Assembly: GCF_000758685.1 (NCBI RefSeq)
Contig: NZ_CP009286.1
Location: forward strand, 774,501-838,500
DNA from: Paenibacillus stellifer
GTDB taxonomy: Bacteria; Bacillota; Bacilli; Paenibacillales; Paenibacillaceae
Length of the DNA stretch: 64,000 nt
Direction: 5' to 3'
The position numbers were made by a program, and so were the translations under genes. The notes below the pieces were generated by a model. That model saw only the letters and a program-made list of their open reading frames with translations. It made no database searches and was not told the DNA's origin. Shown one piece after another: positions 18,928-29,582 of the stretch (positions within the stretch are counted from its first letter, which is position 1; the number at the start of each line of letters is the position of its first letter).

Positions 18928-19051
18928 GAAGTAATCGGAGAATGCTCCCTAGTGATACGTCACTGTTCGGGAGAATGTGGGTTTACGGGGGCCCCCCCAA
19001 AAGTAATCGGAATAAACTCCCAGGTGATTCGTCACTTTTGGGGGATTAAAT
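18928..19051 (+). repeat. tandem hairpin repeats between purC and purS
   Basis: Two degenerate copies (18928-18980 and 19000-19051) share AAGTAATCGGA, then a CTCCC arm, then GTGATNCGTCAC, then a GGGAG-type arm. Each folds as a hairpin. Between them lies GGGGGCCCCCC (18987-18997). They occupy the spacer of an otherwise tightly packed operon, just before the purS ribosome site. Confidence 0.75.
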
Positions 19052-19072
19052 TCTTAGGAGGAACGAGAAAGT

Positions 19073-19318
19073 ATGTTAAAAGCGACGGTATATGTCACCA
19101 TTAAAAAAAGCGTGCTGGATCCCCAGGGCGTAGCTGTACAGGGAGCGCTGCATTCCATGGGCTTTCAGGAAGCGGAGAGCGTGCGCATCGGCAAGTACAT
19201 GGAGCTGACTCTGGATACCGACAACCGCGAGGAAGCAGGCGCGCGTCTGAAGGAGATGTGCGAGAAGCTGCTGGCCAACACGGTGATCGAGGATTACCGA
19301 TACGAATTGGAGGCGTAA
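19073..19318 (+). CDS. purS: FGAM synthase subunit PurS
   Basis: 81 aa; the small structural subunit that bridges PurL and PurQ in the three-part FGAM synthase of Gram-positives. The sequence begins [20 protein letters not shown] and contains QGALHSMGF, both standard in PurS. The ribosome site is a full AGGAGG. The next gene, purQ, starts 4 nt after its stop. Confidence 0.95.
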   Translation: MLKATVYVTIKKSVLDPQGVAVQGALHSMGFQEAESVRIGKYMELTLDTDNREEAGARLKEMCEKLLANTVIEDYRYELEA

Positions 19319-19322
19319 CTTC

Positions 19323-20012
19323 ATGAAATTTGCTGTGCTTGTGTTCCCCGGCTCCAACTGTGATATCGACTGCTACAAAGCAGTGCAAGATACGCTCGGC
19401 GAGCCAGTCGATTACGTGTGGCACACGACTACCGACCTGTCGGCTTATGACTGCATTCTCGTTCCCGGCGGTTTCTCTTACGGCGACTATCTGCGCTGCG
19501 GCGCGATTTCGCGCTTCGCTCCGGTGATGAACGAGGTGGCGAAGGCGGCTGAAGAGGGCAAATTCGTCCTTGGCATCTGCAACGGCTTCCAGATTCTAAC
19601 CGAGGCGGGTCTGCTTCCGGGCGCGCTGCTCCGCAACAATTCGATGAAATTCCGATGTCACGATACAACGCTTAAGGTTGTGAATAACACAACCCCGTTT
19701 ACGACCGACTTCGCCGAAGGCGAAGAAATCATCATTCCGATCGCTCACGGAGAAGGCAACTACTACTGCGATGAAGAAACGCTGGCCGAGCTGAAAGCAA
19801 ATAACCAGATCGTCTTCACCTATACCAATAACCCCAACGGCTCTCTGGCCGACATTGCGGGGATCTGTAATAAAAAGGGCAACGTCGTCGGCATGATGCC
19901 CCATCCGGAACGCGCAGTCAGCACCCTGCTGGGCTCCGAGGACGGCAAACGGATGTTCACCTCAATTTTGAAGACCTGGAGGGATTCGCATGGCACAGCA
20001 AGTGTCCGTTAA
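19323..20012 (+). CDS. purQ: FGAM synthase glutaminase subunit PurQ
   Basis: 229 aa; a class I glutamine amidotransferase that supplies ammonia to PurL. The N-terminus is [14 protein letters not shown], the nucleophile elbow is [10 protein letters not shown] with the catalytic Cys near residue 86, and the His/Glu pair is in MMPHPERA near the C-terminus. Its end overlaps the purL start by 23 nt. Confidence 0.97.
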   Translation: MKFAVLVFPGSNCDIDCYKAVQDTLGEPVDYVWHTTTDLSAYDCILVPGGFSYGDYLRCGAISRFAPVMNEVAKAAEEGKFVLGICNGFQILTEAGLLPGALLRNNSMKFRCHDTTLKVVNNTTPFTTDFAEGEEIIIPIAHGEGNYYCDEETLAELKANNQIVFTYTNNPNGSLADIAGICNKKGNVVGMMPHPERAVSTLLGSEDGKRMFTSILKTWRDSHGTASVR

Positions 20013-22236
20013 GGAACCGACTGCGGAGCAGATTAAGGATCAGAAGATTTACAGCCAGTTCGGCGTGTCGGACAGCGAATACGAGCTGATCTGCGGATTC
20101 ATGGGACGCCTTCCGAACTATACGGAAATCGGCGTGTTCAGCGTAATGTGGTCCGAGCACTGCGCCTACAAGAACTCGAAGCCGCTGCTGAAGCGGTTCC
20201 CGATCAGCGGACCGAAGGTCCTCATGGGACCGGGCGAAGGCGCGGGTATTGTAGATATCGGCGACAACCAGGCTGTTGTGTTCAAAATCGAGAGCCACAA
20301 CCATCCATCCGCCGTTGAGCCGTATCAGGGCGCGGCGACGGGCGTGGGCGGGATTATCCGCGATATTTTTTCGATGGGCGCAAGACCGGTCGCCGTCCTG
20401 AACTCCCTGCGATTTGGCAAACTGGAGAGCGAACGGACGAAATATCTGTTCGAGCATGTCGTATCCGGCATCGCAGGCTATGGCAACTGTATCGGTATTC
20501 CGACGGTCGGCGGCGAGGTGATGTTCGACGACAGCTATGACGGCAATCCACTCGTCAACGCTATGTGCGTCGGCCTGATCGATCATGACAAGATTCAGCG
20601 CGGCGTCGCCAAAGGCGTCGGCAACCCCGTGTTCTATGTCGGCCCGCCAACGGGGCGTGACGGCATTCACGGCGCAACCTTCGCATCGGTCGAGCTGAGC
20701 GAAGAGTCGGAAGAGAAACGTTCGGCTGTTCAGGTCGGCGACCCGTTCATGGAGAAGCTCGTTATGGAAGCCTGTCTTGAACTGATCGACAGCGGCATCG
20801 TGCTCGGTATTCAGGACATGGGCGCGGCGGGTCTGACCTGCTCCAGCTCGGAAATGGCGAGCAAGGCGGGCAACGGCCTGGAGCTGTATCTTGATCAGGT
20901 TCCGCAGCGTGAGGAAGGCATGACGCCTTACGAAATGATGCTCTCGGAATCCCAGGAACGCATGCTGTTCGTCGTTGAGCCGAAGGATGAAGCCCAGGCT
21001 CAGGAAATCTTCGACCGCTGGGGCGTCATCTGCTGCAAGGTCGGCAAGGTTACGGACGACGGCCGTCTGAAGCTGTTCCATCACGGCGAAGTTGTCGGCG
21101 ACATGCCGGTAACAGCACTCGTGGACGAGTGCCCGGTATATAACAAACCTTCTGCCGTACCTGCCTACTACGAGGAGAACGCCTCCGTTGATACGCTTCG
21201 CTACGAAGAAGTGAAGGATCTGGGCGGTGCGCTGAAAAAAGTGCTGGCCTCTCCGACAGTAGCGAGCAAGGCATGGATTTATAACCAGTACGACTATATG
21301 GTCCGCACCAGTACGGCGGTTCGTCCAGGCTCTGACGCTGCGGTCGTGACGATTCACGGCACACGCAAAGGTCTGGCGATGACGACGGACTGCAACGGTC
21401 GCTTTGTGTATTTGGACCCGGAAGTCGGTGGCAAAATCGCGACTGCTGAAGCTGCGCGCAACATCGTCTGCTCCGGCGGACAGCCGCTTGCAATCACCGA
21501 CAACCTGAATTTCGGCAGTCCCGAGAAGCCGGATATTTTCTGGCAGATGGAACGCGCCGTAGACGGCATGGCGGAAGCCTGCCGCGTGCTGGAGACCCCG
21601 GTTATTGGCGGCAACGTCAGTCTCTATAATGAAAATGCTACCGGTGCGATCTACCCGACGCCGGTCGTCGGCATGGTCGGACTTGTTGAAGATACGGATC
21701 ATATCACAACTCAGGGCTTCAAGAACGAGGGAGATCAGATTCTGCTGCTCGGCGACACCTTCGCAGAGCTTGGCGGCAGCGAGTTCCAATACGCCGTTCA
21801 CGGCGTAACGGAAGGACGCCCGCCGGCGATCGACCTCGCCACCGAGCGCAAGCTGCTTGACGCCGTGCTTGGCGCGATCAAGAAAGGGCTTGTGGCGTCG
21901 GCGCATGACCTGTCCGAAGGCGGCCTTGCAGCCGCACTGGCCGAGAGCTGCATCAGCGGCCGTGTCGGCGCGAATGTTGAGCTGTCCGCAAACGGACTGC
22001 GTTCCGATGTGGCGCTGTTCAGCGAGAGCCAATCGCGCATCCTGCTGACGGCTGCAAGCGCCAAGGCCGAAGAGCTTCGCGCCTGCATCGAAGCTGCCGG
22101 CGTACCGGTCGAGAACATCGGAACGGTCGGCGGAGAGCGTCTGCGGGTGCATCTGGACGGCGCTTCCGCGCTGGACGAACCGGTATCGGAGCTGACCACC
22201 ATTTGGGAGGATGCTATTCCATGTCTTATGAAATAA
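19990..22236 (+). CDS. purL: FGAM synthase synthetase subunit PurL (small form)
   Basis: 748 aa, the size of the small PurL that needs PurS and PurQ. It amidates FGAR using ATP and channelled ammonia. Visible motifs are [34 protein letters not shown] (substrate and metal site, near residue 90), [17 protein letters not shown] and [18 protein letters not shown]. The ribosome site TGGAGG is inside purQ. The end overlaps purF by 16 nt. Confidence 0.97.
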   Translation: MAQQVSVKEPTAEQIKDQKIYSQFGVSDSEYELICGFMGRLPNYTEIGVFSVMWSEHCAYKNSKPLLKRFPISGPKVLMGPGEGAGIVDIGDNQAVVFKIESHNHPSAVEPYQGAATGVGGIIRDIFSMGARPVAVLNSLRFGKLESERTKYLFEHVVSGIAGYGNCIGIPTVGGEVMFDDSYDGNPLVNAMCVGLIDHDKIQRGVAKGVGNPVFYVGPPTGRDGIHGATFASVELSEESEEKRSAVQVGDPFMEKLVMEACLELIDSGIVLGIQDMGAAGLTCSSSEMASKAGNGLELYLDQVPQREEGMTPYEMMLSESQERMLFVVEPKDEAQAQEIFDRWGVICCKVGKVTDDGRLKLFHHGEVVGDMPVTALVDECPVYNKPSAVPAYYEENASVDTLRYEEVKDLGGALKKVLASPTVASKAWIYNQYDYMVRTSTAVRPGSDAAVVTIHGTRKGLAMTTDCNGRFVYLDPEVGGKIATAEAARNIVCSGGQPLAITDNLNFGSPEKPDIFWQMERAVDGMAEACRVLETPVIGGNVSLYNENATGAIYPTPVVGMVGLVEDTDHITTQGFKNEGDQILLLGDTFAELGGSEFQYAVHGVTEGRPPAIDLATERKLLDAVLGAIKKGLVASAHDLSEGGLAAALAESCISGRVGANVELSANGLRSDVALFSESQSRILLTAASAKAEELRACIEAAGVPVENIGTVGGERLRVHLDGASALDEPVSELTTIWEDAIPCLMK

Positions 22237-23717
22237 AGACCGGGAACAAGCAGGGAGAACACCTCCTGTGGACCGGCGACTTTTACAATGAAGGTACGGG
22301 CTCGGGAGACATATTCGACACACTCAAGGAAGAATGCGGCGTATTCGGGGTCTACGGACACCCGGAAGCCGCTTCCATGTCCTATTACGGCCTGCACGCG
22401 CTGCAGCACCGCGGCGAGGAGAGCGCGGGAATCTGCGTCGCGAACGGCAGGGATTTCAATTATCACCGGGGCATGGGTCTGGTTAAAGAAGTTTTTGATA
22501 AGGATAAAATACAGTCGCTGGTCGGCGACATGTCCATCGGACATGTCCGCTATTCCACCAGCGGCGACAGCCGGCTGACGAATGCGCAGCCGCTGGTCTT
22601 CAAATACCGCGACGGCGATCTCGCGATCGCGACGAACGGGAACATCGTGAACGAGCCTGTAATCCGGCGTCAGCTGGAGAGCAGCGGCTCGATCTTCCAG
22701 ACGACGAGCGACACCGAGGTGCTGGCGCATCTCATCGCCCGTTCGCCGAAGGAGTTCGTCGAAGCGGCCAAGGATGCGCTCCGCCAGCTGGTGGGGGGCT
22801 TCGCGTTCCTGCTGATGACGAACGACAAGCTGCTCGTCGCTTCCGATCCGAACGGCCTGCGGCCGCTCGTGATGGGACGGGTTGGCGAGGCGTATATTTT
22901 CGCCTCCGAATCCTGCGCGCTTGAGACGATTGGCGCGGAGCTGGTCCGCGACATTCAGCCGGGCGAGATGCTGATTCTGGACGAGAACGGCCTCACGGAG
23001 GACCGCTTCGCCGAGCCGGCGCGCAAGGCGCTCTGCGCGATGGAGTATATCTACTTCGCGCGCCCGGACAGCGACATGAACGGCTCCAATCTGCATGCCG
23101 CGCGCAAGCGGATGGGCAGCCGCCTGGCGCTGGAAGGCTTCGTCGATGCCGACATCGTAACCGGCGTGCCGGATTCCAGCATCTCCGCTGCCATCGGCTA
23201 CGCGGAGCAGACGGGCATTCCGTATGAGCTCGGACTGATCAAGAACAAATACACGGGCCGGACCTTTATCCAGCCCAGCCAGGAGCTGCGCGAGCAGGGC
23301 GTCAAGATGAAGCTCAGCGCCGTCCGGCGCGTCGTCGAAGGCCAGCGGGTCGTCATGATCGACGACTCCATCGTGCGCGGCACGACCTCGCGGCGGATCG
23401 TCAATCTGCTGCGTGAGGCGGGCGCTACCGAGGTGCATGTGCGGATTACATCGCCGCCCTTCAAGAACCCGTGTTTCTACGGCATCGATACGCCGGACCG
23501 GCGGGAGCTGATCGCTTCCCGCCAGTCCATCGAAGAGATGCGGAAGGAAATCAACGCCGACTCCCTGTCATTCCTGTCGCCTGAAGGACTGATTCAGTCC
23601 ATCGGCGGCGGCAACGCCGGCGATTACAAAGGTGGACTGTGCCTGTCCTGCTTCGACAATGATTACCCGACGCAGGTTGATTTCGGCGGGCAAGAGAAGG
23701 AAGGCTGCGGCTGCTAA
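22221..23717 (+). CDS. purF: amidophosphoribosyltransferase
   Basis: 498 aa; the committing step, PRPP plus glutamine to phosphoribosylamine. An N-terminal propeptide of 38 residues precedes the catalytic Cys39 ([11 protein letters not shown]), so self-cleavage is expected. The PRPP loop is [14 protein letters not shown]. Cysteines in KNPCFYG and LCLSC are positioned for the 4Fe-4S cluster of the Bacillus-type enzyme, which is destabilised by oxygen. I chose ATG 22221 with GGGAGG 11 nt upstream; 22203 would start inside that site. It is followed by a 641-bp non-coding spacer. Confidence 0.95.
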   Translation: MSYEIKTGNKQGEHLLWTGDFYNEGTGSGDIFDTLKEECGVFGVYGHPEAASMSYYGLHALQHRGEESAGICVANGRDFNYHRGMGLVKEVFDKDKIQSLVGDMSIGHVRYSTSGDSRLTNAQPLVFKYRDGDLAIATNGNIVNEPVIRRQLESSGSIFQTTSDTEVLAHLIARSPKEFVEAAKDALRQLVGGFAFLLMTNDKLLVASDPNGLRPLVMGRVGEAYIFASESCALETIGAELVRDIQPGEMLILDENGLTEDRFAEPARKALCAMEYIYFARPDSDMNGSNLHAARKRMGSRLALEGFVDADIVTGVPDSSISAAIGYAEQTGIPYELGLIKNKYTGRTFIQPSQELREQGVKMKLSAVRRVVEGQRVVMIDDSIVRGTTSRRIVNLLREAGATEVHVRITSPPFKNPCFYGIDTPDRRELIASRQSIEEMRKEINADSLSFLSPEGLIQSIGGGNAGDYKGGLCLSCFDNDYPTQVDFGGQEKEGCGC

Positions 23718-24358
23718 TTGGGGACCACCCCCTAAATCCCCCTGCCAGGGGGACCCCGGAGGGCCCCGGCCCTCCGGCCACCCGGAATTTTTGGCGGAAT
23801 GGTGTTTGGTTTGTAACGATGGTGAGCGATGTTCGAGCGCTGAGCGCGTCCGTCCCAGCCTTCCGCTGGCGCGGAAGGCTGGGACACGCTTTGGTGGCGC
23901 AGCGTGCTGCGGCTCCTTCGGGTCGCCGCAGGGTTGCTCGACCGGCCCCAGCCTGTTCGCTTCGCGAATGCGTTGGCCGGTCTCGGCAGTTGCGAAGGTC
24001 CGCTGCTTCGTATGCGGATCAGATCTCTGCGGCTCCTTCGGGTCGCCGCAGGGGGCTTGGCCGGCCTTAACCTGTTCGCTACGCGAATGCGCTGGCCGGC
24101 CTCGCCTTTGGAGCCGGGGCGCCTGAATAGAGGCGCCCGGCTCTTATGCTGCTCCTCCTACGATTCAGGAGGAGGCGCCACGAAGAGGAAGATTGGAACT
24201 GGAGAAGCGATAGCGTTCGCCTTTATAGTTGGATTTCAACCGCTTGGCGGTTCAATAAGGAAATCCAACTATAACAGCGATCGGAAGTCCAAGCTGTCCG
24301 CGCAAGTGGCGGCTCTGATCGGAATCTCTCCCCCCACTACTTGAAATGAGGTGTCCAA
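23718..24358 (+). repeat. hairpin-rich spacer with direct repeats between purF and purM
   Basis: There is no gene here. A direct repeat of about 78 bp occurs at 23908-23985 and 24028-24104; each copy has a TGCGGC/GCCGCA hairpin and a second hairpin ending in CCGGCC-type arms. Further stems are CCCAGCCTTCCGC/GCGGAAGGCTGGG (about 23856-23885), GGCGCC/GGCGCC (about 24118-24140), CTCCTCC/GGAGGAG (about 24153-24175), and a long stem ATAGTTGGATTTC/GAAATCCAACTAT (about 24219-24272) with an inner AACCG/CGGTT. Frames across it are shadows. Confidence 0.75.
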
Positions 24359-25402
24359 GTGTCGGAAGCTTATAAAAACGCCGGTGTCGATATTGCGGCG
24401 GGCAATGAAGCGGTTGAACGGATGAAGAAGCATGTGAAGCGCACGTTCCGTCCGGAGGTTATGACGGAGCTGGGCGGCTTCGGCGCCCTGTTCGGCCTGA
24501 ATAAGGATAAATACGAGGAGCCGGTGCTCGTATCGGGAACCGACGGCGTCGGCACGAAGCTGAAGATCGCCTTCGCGGCGGACCGCCACGATACGATCGG
24601 CATCGATGCGGTCGCCATGTGCGTGAACGATATCGTCGTGCAGGGCGCGGAGCCGCTCTTCTTCCTCGATTATCTGGCCTGCGACAAGGTCGTGCCAGAG
24701 AAGATCGAAGCCATCGTGTCGGGCATCGCCGAAGGCTGCTATCAGGCGGGCTGTGCGCTGATCGGCGGCGAGACGGCGGAAATGCCGGGCATGTACGCGG
24801 AAGGCGAGTACGACATCGCCGGCTTCACAGTCGGCGTGGCGGACAAAGCCAAGCTGGTGACAGGCGAGAGCATCAAGCCCGGCGATACAGTCATCGGACT
24901 TGCGTCGAGCGGCGTGCATAGCAACGGGTTCTCGCTGGTTCGCAAGCTTTTGCTGGACGGAGAAGGCGGATATGGCCTGGATGAAGTGCTGCCTGAACTG
25001 GGCGCGCCTCTGGCCGATGTGCTGCTGGCTCCGACCAAAATCTATGTGAAGCCATTGCTCGCCCTGCTGGAGCGTATTCAGGTGAAGGGGATGGCGCATA
25101 TTACGGGCGGAGGCTTCATCGAGAACATCCCGCGTACGCTTCCGGAAGGCGTGAACGTGCAGATCGAATACGGCTCCTGGCCGATTCTGCCGGTCTTTGG
25201 CCTCTTGCAGAGCAAGGGAGGCGTGAGCAACCGCGACATGTTCACCACTTTCAACATGGGCATCGGACTCGTGCTGGTGGTGGACTCGGCGCAAGCGGAC
25301 GAAGCTCTCAAGCTGCTGAAGGACAGCGGCGAGGAAGCGTATGTCATCGGCGCCGTAACGGAAGGCGAACGAAAGGTTACCTTTAAGGGAGCCGAAGTAT
25401 GA
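24359..25402 (+). CDS. purM: phosphoribosylformylglycinamidine cyclo-ligase (AIR synthase)
   Basis: 347 aa; closes FGAM to AIR with ATP. Motifs are [19 protein letters not shown] at the N-terminus, [11 protein letters not shown] (the ATP and Mg region near residue 60), [11 protein letters not shown] near residue 140 and [13 protein letters not shown] near 240. The start is GTG with AGGTGT upstream. Its stop overlaps the purN start (ATGATG). Confidence 0.96.
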   Translation: MSEAYKNAGVDIAAGNEAVERMKKHVKRTFRPEVMTELGGFGALFGLNKDKYEEPVLVSGTDGVGTKLKIAFAADRHDTIGIDAVAMCVNDIVVQGAEPLFFLDYLACDKVVPEKIEAIVSGIAEGCYQAGCALIGGETAEMPGMYAEGEYDIAGFTVGVADKAKLVTGESIKPGDTVIGLASSGVHSNGFSLVRKLLLDGEGGYGLDEVLPELGAPLADVLLAPTKIYVKPLLALLERIQVKGMAHITGGGFIENIPRTLPEGVNVQIEYGSWPILPVFGLLQSKGGVSNRDMFTTFNMGIGLVLVVDSAQADEALKLLKDSGEEAYVIGAVTEGERKVTFKGAEV

Positions 25403-26016
25403 TGGATTTCAGCCGGATCGCCGTGTTCGCCTCGGGAACGGGCAGCAATTTTGCGGCGCTGGCGAAGGCGCAGGAAGAAGGACGGCTTGGGGGCGGGCGG
25501 ATTGAGCTGCTCGTATCCGACCGGCCTGAAGCGCCGGTGGCGAAGCGGGCGGAGGAAGCAGGAATTCCCTCGCTGCTGCTTCGGCCCAAGGAATTTGCAA
25601 GCCGCAAGGAATACGAGGAGCAGATTGTAGAGGAACTGCGGCGTCGTGAGATCGGCCTGATCGTGCTGGCCGGATATATGCGGCTGATCACCCCGGTCCT
25701 GCTGGAACCGTACGCGGGCCGGATTGTGAACATCCACCCGTCGCTGCTTCCGGCCTTTGCCGGCAAGGACGCGATCGGGCAGGCGCTGGAATACGGCGTG
25801 AAGCTGACGGGCGTGACGGTGCATTTTGTCGATGGCGGCATGGATACAGGTCCGGTTATCGCGCAACGCGCCGTTGCCGTGGAAGACGGCGATACGGCGG
25901 ATACGCTGGCGCAGCGCATTCATGAGGTCGAATATGAGCTCTACCCTGAGGTGGTCGCGGCGTTCGCCGCTGGCCGGGTCACGCTGGAAGGCCGAGTGGC
26001 GACAATCCGGGCCTAA
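25399..26016 (+). CDS. purN: phosphoribosylglycinamide formyltransferase (PurN)
   Basis: 205 aa; transfers a formyl group from 10-formyl-THF to GAR. The N-terminal [12 protein letters not shown] binds GAR phosphate. The catalytic Asn-His-Asp set is visible in [15 protein letters not shown] (about residue 114) and [13 protein letters not shown] (about 145). It overlaps purM by 4 nt. A 356-bp spacer follows before purH. Confidence 0.95.
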   Translation: MMDFSRIAVFASGTGSNFAALAKAQEEGRLGGGRIELLVSDRPEAPVAKRAEEAGIPSLLLRPKEFASRKEYEEQIVEELRRREIGLIVLAGYMRLITPVLLEPYAGRIVNIHPSLLPAFAGKDAIGQALEYGVKLTGVTVHFVDGGMDTGPVIAQRAVAVEDGDTADTLAQRIHEVEYELYPEVVAAFAAGRVTLEGRVATIRA

Positions 26017-26372
26017 ACCAACGTCATCGATACGATGGATACGAGAAGGCGCGCTTGCGGTCATAACCGCGAGCCCTGACGAATAAGCAGAGTAAAGGCG
26101 GACATGCCGCGAGACTTGAGGCTTTTTCGACAGAGATGAATGCAGCTTCGATATTTCTCGGGAAATACCGCAGCGCCTCCTGTCGGGAGCTGTATGCCAA
26201 ACTGCCGCCCCGGCTTGAATCCTAGCGGGTGGAGGTGCCCGGAGAATGCTGATTCATTCCGTTCATTCATCGGGTGAATGTCGGTTCATCGTTTCCCTTA
26301 ATGATTGATACAGTTCATGTTTTATCCCGTTAACAGCCAACAGCAGGTCAATATGGAGGAGGATTATACAAA
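26017..26372. other. non-coding spacer between purN and purH
   Basis: I see no gene in these 356 bp and no strong terminator. The only signal is the ribosome site GGAGGAGG immediately before purH. Short frames across the region resemble nothing I recognise. Confidence 0.55.
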
Positions 26373-27920
26373 GTGAGTATCAAAAGAGCGCTGGTCAGCG
26401 TATCGGACAAACAGGGCATCGTGGATTTTTGCCGCGAGCTGTCGAGTCTTGGTGTTGAGATCATTTCGACGGGCGGAACGAGCACCCTTCTCGCCAAGGA
26501 AGGCGTGCCGGTTATCGGCATTTCTGACGTAACAGGCTTCCCGGAGATTATGGATGGCCGCGTGAAGACGCTGCATCCGGCAGTGCACAGCGGACTGTTG
26601 GCTGTACGCGACAACGAAGAGCATACGCGCCAGATGAAGGAACTGGGCCTGGATTACATCGACCTTGTCGTTGTTAATCTGTATCCTTTTGCCGCAACCA
26701 TCGCCAAACCGGATGTTACTTATGAGGAAGCGATCGAGAACATCGACATCGGCGGACCGACCATGCTGCGTTCGGCGGCGAAGAACCATGCTTTCGTCAG
26801 TGTAGTGGTCGATTCGGCCGACTACGGGCAGGTGCTGGAAGAAATTCGCGCCGGCGGCGACACGACGCTTGAAACCCGCAAACGGCTTGCGGCCAAAGTC
26901 TTCCGCCACACGGCGGCATACGACGCCCTGATTTCCGATTATCTGTCGAACGTGACCGGCGATCCGCTGCCGGAGCGCTTTACCGTTACTTATGAGAAGA
27001 TCCAGGACCTGCGCTATGGAGAGAATCCGCATCAGAAAGCAGCGTTCTACCGCAAGCCGCTGGCGTCCGGCGCATCGCTGACGACAGCCGAGCAGCTGCA
27101 CGGCAAGGAGCTGTCCTACAACAATATTAATGACGCCAACGCGGCACTGCAGATCGTCAAGGAATTTGATGAACCGGCTGTCGTTGCCGTGAAGCATATG
27201 AACCCTTGCGGAGTGGGTGTGGGCGAGAGCATTCTGAATGCGTTCCAAAAAGCCTATGATGCCGACCCGGTCTCCATCTTCGGCGGCATTGTGGCTGCGA
27301 ACCGCTATATTGATTCCGATACGGCGAATCTCTTGAAGGATATCTTCCTGGAGATCGTTCTGGCTCCCGGGTTCACCGATGAAGCGCTTGAGATTCTCAC
27401 GAAGAAGAAGAACATCCGCCTGCTGAAGATCAGCGAGCTGGGCGCGGCGGCCGACCGCAAGAGCAGCCTGGTTATCACGACCGTCGAAGGCGGAATGGTT
27501 GTACAGGACAGCGACGTGCATTCCATCGCGGCGGATGACCTGCAGGTTGTTACCGACCGGAAGCCAACCGAAGAAGAGCTGAAGCAGCTGCTGTTCGGCT
27601 GGAAGGTCGTGAAGCATGTGAAGTCCAATGCGATTGTGCTGGCTGCAGACAACATGACAGTTGGCGTCGGAGCGGGACAGATGAACCGCGTAGGCTCCGC
27701 GAAGATCGCCATTGAGCAGGCGGGAGATAAAGCGAAGGGCGCCGTGCTGGCATCCGACGCGTTCTTCCCGATGGGCGATACGGTGGAGGAAGCAGCCAAA
27801 GCGGGAATCACCGCCATCATCCAGCCGGGCGGTTCCGTCCGTGACGAGGAATCCATCAAAGCGGCGAATGAGCATGGCATTGCGATGGTCTTCACCGGCG
27901 TTCGTCACTTTAAACACTAG
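26373..27920 (+). CDS. purH: bifunctional AICAR transformylase / IMP cyclohydrolase
   Basis: 515 aa; the last two steps to IMP. The N-terminal MGS-like cyclohydrolase domain (about 1-200) starts [15 protein letters not shown] and has [13 protein letters not shown] and [16 protein letters not shown]. The C-terminal transformylase has the catalytic Lys-His in [12 protein letters not shown] (about residue 270), and ends with [15 protein letters not shown] and [13 protein letters not shown]. The start is GTG with a strong AGGAGG. Confidence 0.97.
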   Translation: MSIKRALVSVSDKQGIVDFCRELSSLGVEIISTGGTSTLLAKEGVPVIGISDVTGFPEIMDGRVKTLHPAVHSGLLAVRDNEEHTRQMKELGLDYIDLVVVNLYPFAATIAKPDVTYEEAIENIDIGGPTMLRSAAKNHAFVSVVVDSADYGQVLEEIRAGGDTTLETRKRLAAKVFRHTAAYDALISDYLSNVTGDPLPERFTVTYEKIQDLRYGENPHQKAAFYRKPLASGASLTTAEQLHGKELSYNNINDANAALQIVKEFDEPAVVAVKHMNPCGVGVGESILNAFQKAYDADPVSIFGGIVAANRYIDSDTANLLKDIFLEIVLAPGFTDEALEILTKKKNIRLLKISELGAAADRKSSLVITTVEGGMVVQDSDVHSIAADDLQVVTDRKPTEEELKQLLFGWKVVKHVKSNAIVLAADNMTVGVGAGQMNRVGSAKIAIEQAGDKAKGAVLASDAFFPMGDTVEEAAKAGITAIIQPGGSVRDEESIKAANEHGIAMVFTGVRHFKH

Positions 27921-27945
27921 AACCGACCGGAGGTTGTAAAGAACC

Positions 27946-29214
27946 ATGGATATTTTGGTTATCGGAGGCGGCGGACGGGAGCATGCCATATGCTGGAGCC
28001 TGTCCAAGAGCCCCAGAGCGGACAAAATTTACTGCGCGCCCGGCAATGCCGGGATCGCGCAGATTGCGGAATGCGTGCCGATCGGCGTGTTCGAGTTCGA
28101 CAAGCAGGCGGCTTTTGCCAAGGAGAAGCAAGTCGGGCTTGTCGTGATAGGCCCGGATGATCCGCTGGCCGCAGGGATTGTGGACCATCTGGAGGGCGAA
28201 GGCCTGCGCGTCTTCGGCCCGCGCAAGAACGCGGCGGAGATCGAAGGCAGCAAGGCTTTCATGAAGGATCTGCTGCAAAAATATAATATTCCAACCGCTG
28301 CTTACCGCAAGTTCACGGAGTATGAAGAGGCGCTGGCTTACCTTCGGGAGCAGCCGATTCCGGTTGTGATCAAGGCGGACGGCCTTGCCGCAGGCAAGGG
28401 CGTGACGGTTGCTTACTCCAGAGAAGAGGCCGAGCAGGCGCTTCAGGATATGATGGTGTCCCGCGTGTTCGGCGAAGCCGGAAGCCAGGTCGTCATTGAG
28501 GAATTCCTTGCCGGGCAGGAGATGTCGATCCTGGCCTTCGTGGACGGCGAGACTGTGCTGCCAATGCCGGCGGCGCAGGACCATAAGCCGGTCTTTGACG
28601 GCGACAAGGGACCGAACACGGGCGGAATGGGAACGTACTCCCCGCTTCCGCATATTGACAGTGCGATTATCGAGCAGTCGATCGAGACGATCATCAAGCC
28701 GACGGCCAAGGCGATGGTGTCCGAGGGACGTCCTTTCCGCGGAGTGCTGTTCGCGGGACTGATGATCTCTCCGGACGGAACGCCGAAGACGGTGGAGTTC
28801 AACGCCCGTTTTGGCGACCCGGAGACTCAAGTCGTGCTGCCGAGACTGAAGAGCGATCTGCTGGATATTTTCGAGGCGGCCATCGAAGGACGGCTCGGGG
28901 AGATGAACATCGAGTGGAGCGAGGAAGCGGCGGTCTGCGTCGTGCTGGCTTCGGCGGGCTATCCGGGCTCTTATAAGAATGGGCTTCCGATCGAGGGGCT
29001 GGAGGAGGCTGGACAAGATGGACTTATTTTTCATGCGGGAACGGCCTTTGACGAAGGCGGCCGCGTAGTGACCAGCGGAGGCCGGGTGCTGGGCGTTGTA
29101 GGCCGGGGAGCCGGAATCGCAGAAGCTCGCGCCGCCGCCTATGAGGCTGCGGGCAAGATTGCATTCGAAGGCAAGCAGAACCGCAGCGACATTGCGGCCA
29201 AAGCCCTGGTCTAG
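27946..29214 (+). CDS. purD: phosphoribosylamine-glycine ligase
   Basis: 422 aa; an ATP-grasp enzyme making GAR from phosphoribosylamine and glycine. The N-terminus MDILVIGGGGREHAICW, the ATP-grasp core KADGLAAGKGVTV (about residue 145), and FNARFGDPETQ with metal ligands (about 284) are diagnostic. It is the last gene of the pur operon and follows purH by 25 nt. The operon terminator is probably at 29358. Confidence 0.97.
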   Translation: MDILVIGGGGREHAICWSLSKSPRADKIYCAPGNAGIAQIAECVPIGVFEFDKQAAFAKEKQVGLVVIGPDDPLAAGIVDHLEGEGLRVFGPRKNAAEIEGSKAFMKDLLQKYNIPTAAYRKFTEYEEALAYLREQPIPVVIKADGLAAGKGVTVAYSREEAEQALQDMMVSRVFGEAGSQVVIEEFLAGQEMSILAFVDGETVLPMPAAQDHKPVFDGDKGPNTGGMGTYSPLPHIDSAIIEQSIETIIKPTAKAMVSEGRPFRGVLFAGLMISPDGTPKTVEFNARFGDPETQVVLPRLKSDLLDIFEAAIEGRLGEMNIEWSEEAAVCVVLASAGYPGSYKNGLPIEGLEEAGQDGLIFHAGTAFDEGGRVVTSGGRVLGVVGRGAGIAEARAAAYEAAGKIAFEGKQNRSDIAAKALV

Positions 29215-29285
29215 AGGGATAACGGTTGTATGTCGTGTGCCTCACAGATTTCACAAATTTTTATGTTAAAAGTCCCGAAAAAAGA

Positions 29286-29314
29286 CTGACAAGCCGGGAT
29301 TGAGATGCTATAAT
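29286..29314 (+). promoter_or_regulatory. strong promoter between purD and its terminator
   Basis: CTGACA (29286-29291), exactly 17 bp and TATAAT (29309-29314). It faces only about 65 nt of sequence before the terminator at 29358, so it would drive a very short transcript. Confidence 0.6.
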
Positions 29315-29320
29315 AGCATT

Positions 29321-29388
29321 CGTACGGGGGAAAATGTACGGATATATACAGAATGAAGGGTCTTTCCAAATATGGAGAGGCCCTTTTT
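29321..29388 (+). ncRNA. candidate small RNA after purD
   Basis: The predicted transcript of about 68 nt has a 5' hairpin (CGTAC...GTACG with a G/A-rich loop), a short linker and the terminator stem. An 18-codon frame (ATG 29334 to TAA 29390) also spans it, but its G-run is too close to the ATG for a good ribosome site. No known RNA family is recognised. It may be only the 3' end of the pur mRNA. Confidence 0.35.
29358..29388 (+). terminator. purine operon terminator
   Basis: GGGTCTTTCC and GGAGAGGCCC form a 10-bp stem with one wobble, followed by five T. Confidence 0.85.
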
Positions 29389-29582
29389 AAATATAAGAAT
29401 GAATAAGCTTCGCACTTATCATCGCCTTCTATTTCTCGGTAAACGCACGGCGTCTAAGGACGCCATAAGGCGTTTATCCTTGAATGCTGAAATGCTATAA
29501 TGATAAACGAAAGTCCAGAGAGAGCATACATATCGGGGTGGGCTGTTTGCCTGTGCTGTAAAGATTTAAGGAGGAATCAGTT

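Noticed and set aside
19957..22323. 788-codon minus-strand open frame opposite purL
   Set aside because: Shadow of purL; composition rich in Arg/His/Gln/Ala without any motif.
21798..23438. 546-codon minus-strand open frame opposite purL/purF
   Set aside because: Shadow frame over highly conserved enzymes, with no start context.
26364..28025. 553-codon minus-strand open frame opposite purH
   Set aside because: Antisense shadow of purH, low-information composition.
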